From NCBI GenBank assembly GCA_021783685.1, contig JAJXTQ010000159.1, forward strand, positions 1 through 5,131: a stretch of 5,131 nucleotides of DNA, given 5' to 3'. The notes beneath the pieces were generated by a model, which had not been told where the DNA came from, did no database searches, and saw only the letters and a list, made by a program, of their open reading frames with translations. The position numbers and the translations under genes were made by a program. Of this stretch, positions 1 to 5,131 are shown piece after piece. The DNA comes from Pseudomonadota bacterium (GTDB taxonomy: Bacteria > Pseudomonadota > Gammaproteobacteria > UBA5335). Numbering within the stretch: position 1 is the stretch's first letter; every line of letters starts with the position of its first letter.

Positions 1-1
1 C

Positions 2-1477
2 GACGCCTATCACCAGGCGCTGCGCGAGCTCCTGGCGGCGGGCGAGCGCTACGGGCAGATCGACTTCGGTCAGGGTCAGCGCGTGCTGCTCGAGTTCGTT
101 TCCGCCAACCCCACCGGGCCGCTGCACGTCGGCCATGGTCGCGGCGCCGCCTATGGCGCCAGTCTGGCCAACGTCCTGCGCACGGCGGGCTATCGGGTCG
201 AGTGCGAGTACTACATCAACGACGCCGGCCGGCAGATGGACATCCTGGCGGCGAGCGTCTGGCTGCGCTATCTCGAGCTGTGCGGTGAAACGCTGACCTT
301 CCCCGCCAACGGCTACCGCGGCGATTACCTGCTGCCGATCGCGCACGATCTGCTGGCGCAGGCGGGCATGACCCTGCGGCATCCGGCGGCGGCGGTGTTT
401 GCAGGACTGCCGCCCGATGAACCCGACGGCGGCGATCGCGAACGCTATATCGATGCCCTGGTCGCCCGGACACGGGAGTTGCTCGGCGAAGCCGGTTACG
501 CGCGGGTGTTCAACGCCGGGCTCGACTCCATCCTGTCGGACATCCGCGACGATCTGGCCGAGTTCGGCGTCACCTACGATCGCTGGTATTCCGAGCGCAG
601 CCTCGCCATGAGCGGCGCGCTGGAAGGCACGCTGCAGACGCTGCGCGAGAGCCCTCACACGGAAATGCGCGACGGCGCCCTGTGGTTTCGCGCCACGGCG
701 TTCGGCGATGAGAAGGATCGCGTGGTGGTGCGCGAAAATGGCGCGCCCACCTATTTCGCCTCCGACATCGCCTATCACCTCGACAAATACCGGCGCGGCT
801 TCGATCGTCTGATCGACATCTGGGGCGCGGATCATCACGGCTACGTGCCGCGCGTGAAGGCCGCCCTCACGGCCCTGGGCGAGGAGGCCGACCGGCTCAG
901 CGTGCTGCTGATCCAGTTCGCCATCCTCTACCGCGGCAAGGAGAAGGTGTCCATGTCCACACGGGCCGGCGAGTTCGTGACCTTGCGCGAGCTGCGCGCC
1001 GAGGTCGGCAACGACGCGGCGCGGTTCTTCTACGTGTTGCGTTCGCATGAGCAGCACCTGGACTTCGATCTGGAACTCGCCAAGTCGCAGAGCGCCGACA
1101 ACCCGGTCTACTACGTGCAATATGCCCACGCCCGCGTGTGCAGCGTATTCGGCCAGCTCGCGGAGCGCGGCGCGTCCTTCGATGCCGCCGCCGCCGATCT
1201 CGCGCAACTGACCAGCCCGCACGAAACCGCGCTGCTGGTGGCGCTGTCGCGCTACCCCGAGACCATCGAGGCCGCCGCTCGGCAATGCGCGCCGCACCAC
1301 CTCGCCCACTACCTGCGCGATCTGGCGCAGGATTTCCATGCCTATTACAACGCCCAGACCTTCCTCGTGCCCGATGCCGGACTGCGCAACGCGCGTCTGT
1401 GCCTGATCGCCGCCGCGCGCCAGGTGTTGCGCAACGGGCTCGGTGTGCTGGGCGTTTCGGCACCCGAACGGATGTAG
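2..1477 (+). CDS. argS: Arginyl-tRNA synthetase (ArgRS), 5'-truncated by the window edge
   Basis: This class I aminoacyl-tRNA synthetase charges tRNA-Arg with arginine in the cytoplasm, using ATP. The frame is open from base 2, so the window holds 491 C-terminal residues. The GTG at 83 is internal, not the start. Roughly 80-100 N-terminal residues (the tRNA-binding Add1 domain) should lie to the left, judging by the family's usual length of about 560-590. The ATP-binding HIGH motif reads HVGH at residues 42-45 (bases 125-136), preceded by the family-typical SANPTGPL. The conserved WGADHHGY block is at residues 274-281. The KMSKS loop is degenerate, S-M-S-T-R at residues 317-321. The DALR anticodon-binding domain follows, from about residue 370 ([13 protein letters not shown]). 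The protein ends with the characteristic SAPERM, so the C-terminus is intact. The next gene starts 2 bases after the stop, which suggests one transcript. Confidence 0.98.
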   Translation, partial: DAYHQALRELLAAGERYGQIDFGQGQRVLLEFVSANPTGPLHVGHGRGAAYGASLANVLRTAGYRVECEYYINDAGRQMDILAASVWLRYLELCGETLTFPANGYRGDYLLPIAHDLLAQAGMTLRHPAAAVFAGLPPDEPDGGDRERYIDALVARTRELLGEAGYARVFNAGLDSILSDIRDDLAEFGVTYDRWYSERSLAMSGALEGTLQTLRESPHTEMRDGALWFRATAFGDEKDRVVVRENGAPTYFASDIAYHLDKYRRGFDRLIDIWGADHHGYVPRVKAALTALGEEADRLSVLLIQFAILYRGKEKVSMSTRAGEFVTLRELRAEVGNDAARFFYVLRSHEQHLDFDLELAKSQSADNPVYYVQYAHARVCSVFGQLAERGASFDAAAADLAQLTSPHETALLVALSRYPETIEAAARQCAPHHLAHYLRDLAQDFHAYYNAQTFLVPDAGLRNARLCLIAAARQVLRNGLGVLGVSAPERM

Positions 1478-1479
1478 AG

Positions 1480-2160
1480 ATGGCCGGTCGCCCGCGTCCC
1501 CAACCCTCGCGTCGCCCGGCAGCGCGCAACCGGCGACGATCCGCAGGCTACCCGGCACGGGTGAGCCTGCCGGGCTGGGCCTGGTTGCTGCTGGGGCTCG
1601 CCTTGGGGGCAGCCGGTGCCGCGCTGTTCTACATCGTTCAGAACCAGCCCGCGCGCCAGCCGATCGTGCAGGCGCCGGCCGGCACGCCGGCACCCGCAGC
1701 GACGCCACCGCAAAGCGCGCCGGCTCCGAAGGTGCCGTCCGCGGCGGCCCGGCCCGACCCCGATCGGTTCGAGTTCTACGAGTTGTTGAAGGAAGGCGAA
1801 CAGATCGTTTCCGTGCCCGAAAAAGGCAAGGCGGCGCCGGCGGTATCGGCGCCCGCCGCCCGCACCCCGGCCGCTCCGACCCCGGCAGCCGAACCCGCCA
1901 CCGTCGCGCCCGCGTCCCCGCCGGCGCGTTACATTTTGCAGGTGGGCTCCTACCGGACGTTCGAAGACGCCGATCGCGTCAAGGCCAGCCTTGCGCTGCT
2001 GGGGCTGGAGGGTCGGATCGAACAGGCCAAGCTGGCCAGTGGTGCGGTCTGGTTCCGGGTCCGGGTCGGGCCGATGACCGATGTGGACCAGGTGAAGAGC
2101 GCCGAAGCCCGCCTCAAGTCCAATGGCATGGGCGCGCTGGTCATCAGAACCGATCGCTGA
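1480..2160 (+). CDS. SPOR-domain inner-membrane protein, FtsN-like
   Basis: This is a predicted 226-residue bitopic membrane protein. A short, very basic cytoplasmic N-terminus (Arg-rich, residues 1-27) is followed by one transmembrane segment at about 33-53. A long Pro/Ala-rich periplasmic linker spans about 56-149, and a C-terminal SPOR domain spans about 150-224 (starting YILQVGSYRTFEDADRVK, with WFRVRVGPM later). SPOR domains bind denuded septal peptidoglycan, so a role at the division site or in wall remodelling is likely. The linker contains a conserved-looking island, FEFYELLKEGEQIVSVPE (97-114), resembling the F-x-F-Y-x-L-L segment I recall from FtsN-like SPOR proteins. The ATG at 1480 is chosen because it lies 2 bases after the argS stop and gives a sensible topology. 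The open frame runs back to 1138, but that part lies inside argS. The Shine-Dalgarno sequence is weak, so translational coupling to argS is probable. A true FtsN assignment is uncertain; many genomes encode several such proteins. Confidence 0.93.
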   Translation: MAGRPRPQPSRRPAARNRRRSAGYPARVSLPGWAWLLLGLALGAAGAALFYIVQNQPARQPIVQAPAGTPAPAATPPQSAPAPKVPSAAARPDPDRFEFYELLKEGEQIVSVPEKGKAAPAVSAPAARTPAAPTPAAEPATVAPASPPARYILQVGSYRTFEDADRVKASLALLGLEGRIEQAKLASGAVWFRVRVGPMTDVDQVKSAEARLKSNGMGALVIRTDR

Positions 2161-2181
2161 GCTGGCCCGGATGCCCGCGGT

Positions 2182-2409
2182 TCACGCCAGCGGATATTCG
2201 GGTCTTTCGTCGGCATCGCAGACCCAGTTGGCCCACAGCTTGCCGTCGCTTCCTTCCAGCAGGCTGATGTAGTTGCGCGTCCGCAGATAGGGTCCCGAAC
2301 CGTAGGGCTTGATCAGCCGGATGTCGATGGCCCGGTCCTCGCTCAGATACTCCGACAGGGTGTCGGATTCCAGGCCCAGCAGCGGGCCGATCAGCAGACG
2401 GGTCGACAT
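2182..2409 (-). CDS. Small conserved-looking protein of unknown function, 75 aa
   Basis: I do not recognise this family. The product begins MSTRLLIGPLLGLESDTLSE and ends CDADERPEYPLA. It is a soluble-looking, mixed acidic/basic protein without a signal peptide or a membrane span. It has several aromatic residues (two Trp in LWANW, several Tyr) and a single Cys. It is likely real for three reasons. An exact AGGAGG lies 9 bases upstream of the ATG. Codon third positions are strongly G/C, as in the neighbouring genes. The protein also has a globular composition, unlike the Arg/Pro/Ala-rich shadow frames around it. It ends 21 bases from the convergent SPOR gene and lies 254 bases downstream of copB on the same strand. 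It could be co-transcribed with copAB, but the gap and its own strong ribosome-binding site also fit an independent gene. It could alternatively be the remaining N-terminal part of a longer protein whose downstream portion was lost; the opening LLIGPLLG is only vaguely like the start of some PhoD-type proteins. Confidence 0.75.
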   Translation of the reverse strand: MSTRLLIGPLLGLESDTLSEYLSEDRAIDIRLIKPYGSGPYLRTRNYISLLEGSDGKLWANWVCDADERPEYPLA

Positions 2410-2418
2410 GGGCGGGTT

Positions 2419-2424
2419 CCTCCT
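2419..2424 (-). promoter_or_regulatory. Consensus Shine-Dalgarno for the 75-aa gene
   Basis: On the minus strand the sequence reads AGGAGG followed by a 9-base spacer and ATG. This is a near-ideal ribosome-binding site. It decides the start at 2409 and is the strongest evidence that this small frame is translated. Confidence 0.8.
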
Positions 2425-2636
2425 GATCCCGAGCGTCGAGACGTCTTTCCCGGCGTGGCGCTCTTCCGGACACGGGATGCGCGACTATAGACCGCCGCGG
2501 CATGTCCGCGCATCCATCGGCCACGCTGGCGCCCGGCGAACCCTGCGGGGCTGCATGCGACCCGCGCACCGGACAGCGGTACCGCAGCCTTGCAGGCGAT
2601 CGAACGGCGATACCGGCGATCGGGGCCTGTCAGGTC

Positions 2637-2663
2637 GGCGGGCGTCAGCCATGATGGCCCGCC
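2637..2663 (-). terminator. Inverted repeat just after copB, possible weak terminator
   Basis: GGCGGGC at 2637-2643 pairs perfectly with GCCCGCC at 2657-2663 across a 13-base loop, immediately after the copB stop codon. A smaller nested palindrome (GCCATGATGGC, 2649-2659) offers an alternative fold. No U-tract follows on the copB strand, so this is not a standard intrinsic terminator. It could instead slow polymerase, protect the 3' end of the mRNA, or be chance in GC-rich DNA. Confidence 0.25.
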
Positions 2664-3440
2664 TCAGAAGCCCAACCGCACGCCTGCGACCAGCGCCGAT
2701 TCGCGGACGGCCTCATCCCGCTCGCGCGCCAGGTCCGCAGTGCCGGCCAGCCTGCGGGTCCAGGACCAGCCCAGATAAGGCGCGAACCGCCGGTCGATTT
2801 CATAGCGCAGGCGCAGGCTCGCCGTGGCGCTGGTGAACCCGGAATCCAGGTCGAAGGCGCGATCCTCCCGAGCCGCGGCGCCGAGTTCCAGACGCGGCTG
2901 CAGGATCAGGCGCTGGGTCAGCAGCAGCTCGGATTCGGTTTCCAGGCGCGCCGTCAGCAGGCCGTCCTCATCGAGCCGCAGCGTGGCGTCGACTTCGAGG
3001 CGATAGGGCAGAAGGCCGTGCAGGGCGGTCACGGCAGCCAGCCGGTCGGCGTTGTCCTCCGCGCCTGCGTGACGCTGGTAGCCGACGCCGCCCAGCAGAT
3101 CCCAGTACGGGGCGACGAGCCGGCCGTAATACACGTCCAGCCGGTCGATCTCGGTCCGGTCATCGGCCGTGCGGTGGCGCCCTTCACTTTCCAGCCACAG
3201 GCGCCGGTCGTCGCCGCCGACCCAGCCGAGGACGTCCCAGGCCAGTGCGTCCTCGCTCGCATCGCCGGCGCGGTATTCGAACTGATCGACGAGCAGACGG
3301 TGATGGATCAGGTCATCCTCGATCGGCGCCGGCCAGGAACCGGGTCCCGCAGGCGCGATGGGATCGGCGGCGACTGCCCGGGCCGCGATCCCGAGCGTCG
3401 CGGCAAGCCCGAGCAAGATCCGTTCTGATGTCGTGCCCAT
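2664..3440 (-). CDS. copB: Copper resistance protein B, outer-membrane beta-barrel
   Basis: This 258-residue protein of the CopB/PcoB family is the outer-membrane partner of CopA in periplasmic copper resistance; its exact transport or sequestration role is not settled. A signal peptide is visible: a short N-region with Arg7, a hydrophobic core at about 8-20, and an AVA cleavage motif at 22-24. The mature protein shows family segments in order: DDLIHHRLLVDQFEYR (42-57), RLWLESEG (80-87), VAPYWDLLGGVGYQRH (109-124), LPYRLEVDATL (144-154), LTQRLILQPRLELG (174-187), LRLRYEIDRRFAPYLGWSW (209-227) and VAGVRLGF (251-258). The final Phe fits the C-terminal signal for outer-membrane barrel insertion. 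The ATG at 3440 is chosen because it gives the signal peptide and lies 8 bases after the copA stop. The open frame continues to 3755, but that is inside copA. The Met/His-rich N-terminal stretch described for Pseudomonas CopB is absent, leaving little more than the barrel domain. Confidence 0.95.
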   Translation of the reverse strand: MGTTSERILLGLAATLGIAARAVAADPIAPAGPGSWPAPIEDDLIHHRLLVDQFEYRAGDASEDALAWDVLGWVGGDDRRLWLESEGRHRTADDRTEIDRLDVYYGRLVAPYWDLLGGVGYQRHAGAEDNADRLAAVTALHGLLPYRLEVDATLRLDEDGLLTARLETESELLLTQRLILQPRLELGAAAREDRAFDLDSGFTSATASLRLRYEIDRRFAPYLGWSWTRRLAGTADLARERDEAVRESALVAGVRLGF

Positions 3441-3443
3441 GCG

Positions 3444-3450
3444 CCCCCTC
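3444..3450 (-). promoter_or_regulatory. copB ribosome-binding site overlapping the copA stop
   Basis: The minus strand reads GAGGGGG, of which the first two bases belong to the TGA stop of copA; the copB ATG follows 3 bases later. The purine-rich tract and its overlap with the stop codon suggest that ribosomes finishing copA re-initiate on copB. The spacing is short for a Shine-Dalgarno site. Confidence 0.55.
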
Positions 3451-5131
3451 AGCCCACCCGCACGATGCGGAACATGCCCAGATCCATGTGATAGAGCAGA
3501 TGACAGTGGAAGGCCCAATCCCCCGGCGCGTCGGCGGTGATCAGGGCCGACAGCCGTTCGGCGGGCTTGACGCTGACGGTGTGCTTGCGCGGAATGTGGC
3601 GGCCCTGACCGTTTTCGAGTTCCAGCCACATGCCGTGCAGATGGATGGGATGCTCCATCATGGTGTCGTTGACCAGCACGAGGCGCAGCCGCTCGCCATA
3701 CCGGAACGGAATCGGCTCCGGGGCTTCGGAAAACTTGCGGCCATCGAAGGACCACAGGTAGCGCGTCATGTGGCCGGTCAGATGCAGCTCGATCTCGCGG
3801 GCCGGGGGGCGATCGTCGAAATCGTGGGCGAGGCGCTTGAGATCGGTATAGACCAGCACGCGATGACCCACGTCGGTGAGACCCGTGCCCGGCTCGGCCA
3901 GCCGGTTGCGCTGGATCTCGGCGATGCCGGTGTTGCCCGGGCCGTGCGTGTCGGGGCCGTGACGGGCCACGATGGGTCCCGGTCCGCGGTCGGGCGGTGA
4001 TGATGGCGCGGCGCCTGCGCCGTGATGCGCGTGGGATGCGGCATCAGGGACATGCCCGGCGTGCGCATCGGCCGTGATCGGCGCGTGCCCGGGATGCGCC
4101 GGGCCTGATTCGGCGGATGAGGCGCCGTGTCCCGCGTGCGCCGCCATGCCCATGTCGACCATGGTGCGGCGCGGCGGGGCGCGCAGGGCCGGCACCTCGG
4201 CGCGCTGTCCCGGTCGCGGGCTCAGGACGCCGCAGGCGTAGCCGCTGCGGTCCATGGACTCGGCGAACAGCGCATAGGCCCGGTCCACCTCGGGCGCGAT
4301 GACGACGTCATAGGTTTCGGCCACGGCGATCTGCAGCTCATCCACCGTCACCGGCGCGACGTTCTGGCCGTCCGCCTGCACCACGGTCATCGGCAGGCCG
4401 GGAATGCGCACATTGAAATAGCTCATGCTGGCGGCATTGATGATGCGCAGCCGCACGCGCTCGCCGGGAGCGAACCGTCCTTCCCACGGCGCATCGGACG
4501 CCTGGCCGTTCAACAGATAGGTGTAGCTGTGGCCGGTGATGTCGGCGATGTCGCTCGGATTCATGCGCATGGCGGCCCAGTCGAGCCGGTTGCGAATGGC
4601 GGCGCGCCAGGAGCTCTGTCGGGCTTCGTCGACCAGGCTCAGCAGGGTCGGTTTCTGGAAATTGTCGGCATCGCTCTGCTGCTTGAGGCGCGTCATCATG
4701 CGGTGGGGGTCGGTGGGCAGGAAGTCGGAGAGCACCACGACGTGCTCGCGCTCGCAGGCGACAGGATCGGGCTCGGCCGGATCGATGATGAGCGCGCCGT
4801 AGTGCCCGCGCTGCTCCTGCATGCCGCTGTGGCTGTGATACCAGTAGGTGCCGTGCTGGCGGATGGGGAAGCGGTAGGTGAAGGTCGTCCCCGGACGGAT
4901 GCCGGCGAAGCTCACGCCGGGCACGCCGTCCATGCCGGCCGGCAGCAGGATGCCGTGCCAGTGGATGGAGGTGGGCTCGTCCAGATGGTTGTGCACGCGG
5001 GCGACGAAATCCTGGCCCTCGCGCAGCCGGATCAGGGGGCCCGGAAGCTGGCCGTTGAGGGTCACCGCCGTGACGCGGCGGCCATCGATCGCCAGATGCT
5101 GCTCGCCGATGCGGAGATCGAGCGGGTCCTC
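3449..5131 (-). CDS. copA: CopA-type periplasmic multicopper oxidase, N-terminus outside the window
   Basis: This is a copper-resistance multicopper oxidase (CopA/PcoA family). It is thought to oxidise Cu(I) to less harmful Cu(II) and bind copper in the periplasm. The frame is open to the right edge, giving 560 C-terminal residues; the GTG at 5065 is internal. The missing N-terminus should carry a Tat signal. All four copper-ligand motifs are present: HWHG (57-60), YWYHSHSG (96-103), HPIHLHG (494-500) and HCHLLYHMDLGM (542-553). These supply ten His ligands for the type 2/3 centre and type 1 site, Cys543 for type 1 copper, and Met553 as the axial ligand, so the enzyme looks active. Cupredoxin domains 1 and 2 are followed by a linker (about 324-402) and the C-terminal cupredoxin domain. 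The linker is His-rich, with 11 His in residues 332-396 and three H-(A/P)-G-H units, where many relatives have Met-rich repeats. copB follows directly and is probably translationally coupled. The promoter and any CopRS or CueR control site would lie to the right of the window. Confidence 0.97.
   Translation of the reverse strand, partial: EDPLDLRIGEQHLAIDGRRVTAVTLNGQLPGPLIRLREGQDFVARVHNHLDEPTSIHWHGILLPAGMDGVPGVSFAGIRPGTTFTYRFPIRQHGTYWYHSHSGMQEQRGHYGALIIDPAEPDPVACEREHVVVLSDFLPTDPHRMMTRLKQQSDADNFQKPTLLSLVDEARQSSWRAAIRNRLDWAAMRMNPSDIADITGHSYTYLLNGQASDAPWEGRFAPGERVRLRIINAASMSYFNVRIPGLPMTVVQADGQNVAPVTVDELQIAVAETYDVVIAPEVDRAYALFAESMDRSGYACGVLSPRPGQRAEVPALRAPPRRTMVDMGMAAHAGHGASSAESGPAHPGHAPITADAHAGHVPDAASHAHHGAGAAPSSPPDRGPGPIVARHGPDTHGPGNTGIAEIQRNRLAEPGTGLTDVGHRVLVYTDLKRLAHDFDDRPPAREIELHLTGHMTRYLWSFDGRKFSEAPEPIPFRYGERLRLVLVNDTMMEHPIHLHGMWLELENGQGRHIPRKHTVSVKPAERLSALITADAPGDWAFHCHLLYHMDLGMFRIVRVG

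Larger units (their letters stand above)
2410..2663. other. Non-coding gap between copB and the 75-aa gene
   Basis: I see no credible gene in these 254 bases. Open frames crossing it on either strand translate to Arg/Pro/Ser-rich shadow protein. It holds the Shine-Dalgarno site of the small gene at its left end. At its right end is an inverted repeat abutting the copB stop. Near 2595-2622 are two copies of GGCGATCG with a third partial GGCGATAC between them. A TATAGT hexamer on the minus strand at 2484-2489 could be a -10 element, but no convincing -35 lies upstream of it. Confidence 0.6.

Noticed and set aside
1138..1479. Upstream extension of the SPOR reading frame
   Set aside because: This part lies inside argS in another frame and would put an Arg-rich stretch before the membrane segment. 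The ATG at 1480 gives the expected topology.
897..1529. Long minus-strand open frame opposite argS
   Set aside because: The product is Arg/Ala/Gly-rich with no domain character, as expected for a shadow frame in GC-rich coding DNA. It lies wholly over argS and the start of the SPOR gene.
2161..2191. GCTGGC/GCCAGC inverted repeat at the convergent junction as a two-way terminator
   Set aside because: The stem is only 6 bp with a 19-base spacer and no T-tract on either side, so it is within chance expectation here.
1443..2267. Plus-strand frame overlapping the SPOR gene
   Set aside because: It is out of frame with the clear SPOR domain protein. Its translation is a low-complexity Arg/Pro/Gly-rich sequence.
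2484..2489. TATAGT as the -10 box of a promoter for the small gene
   Set aside because: No recognisable -35 hexamer lies 16-18 bases upstream, so a single AT-rich hexamer is not enough to call a promoter.
2144..2569. 141-codon minus-strand frame across the small gene
   Set aside because: The composition is Arg/Pro/His-rich, and it lacks the Shine-Dalgarno site and codon bias that support the 75-aa frame inside it.
3441..3755. Upstream extension of the copB frame
   Set aside because: It overlaps the conserved copper-ligand end of copA and would bury the copB signal peptide. The ATG at 3440 is far better.
3245..4000. 251-codon plus-strand frame opposite copA and copB
   Set aside because: It is antisense to two clearly conserved genes and is best explained as the mirror of GC-rich codons. 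Some stretches look protein-like only because they are the complement of copA codons.
1..5131. A new defence, mobile or biosynthetic system
   Set aside because: All but one of the genes belong to well-known families, and there are no repeat arrays, recombinases or nuclease or toxin-like genes. The single unknown small gene does not make a system.

Overview
The window is GC-rich and looks like a chromosomal segment from a gammaproteobacterium. The main clue is an arginyl-tRNA synthetase gene followed at once by a SPOR-domain inner-membrane protein gene. From memory, that pair is conserved in many gammaproteobacteria. The ArgRS also has the degenerate S-M-S-T-R form of the KMSKS loop that I recall from gammaproteobacterial ArgRS. 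I cannot name a genus from the sequence alone.

Layout, left to right. Bases 2-1477 (+) hold the 3' part of argS; the N-terminus lies left of the window. Bases 1480-2160 (+) hold a complete SPOR-domain, FtsN-like protein that starts 2 bases after the argS stop. From there to the right edge every gene is on the minus strand. Bases 2182-2409 (-) hold a small, unrecognised but convincing 75-residue gene with a perfect Shine-Dalgarno sequence. Bases 2410-2663 are non-coding. Bases 2664-3440 (-) hold copB, an outer-membrane copper-resistance protein. Bases 3449 to the right edge (-) hold copA, a periplasmic multicopper oxidase whose N-terminus, including any Tat signal, lies beyond the window.

The two halves do unrelated jobs: protein synthesis and cell-envelope housekeeping on the left, periplasmic copper defence on the right. 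CopA and CopB are a classic pair. CopA is a PcoA/CopA-type oxidase of the periplasm and CopB its outer-membrane partner. The copB start lies 8 bases past the copA stop, so the two are probably translated as a coupled operon from a promoter to the right of the window. The convergent junction at about 2160-2182 separates the two blocks and may mark where an accessory copper locus joins the housekeeping pair.

I found no CRISPR array, tRNA or rRNA gene, insertion sequence or clear new multi-gene system. The points most worth a second look are the small gene at 2182-2409, the histidine-rich linker of CopA where many relatives have methionine-rich repeats, and the short CopB without a Met/His-rich N-terminal region.
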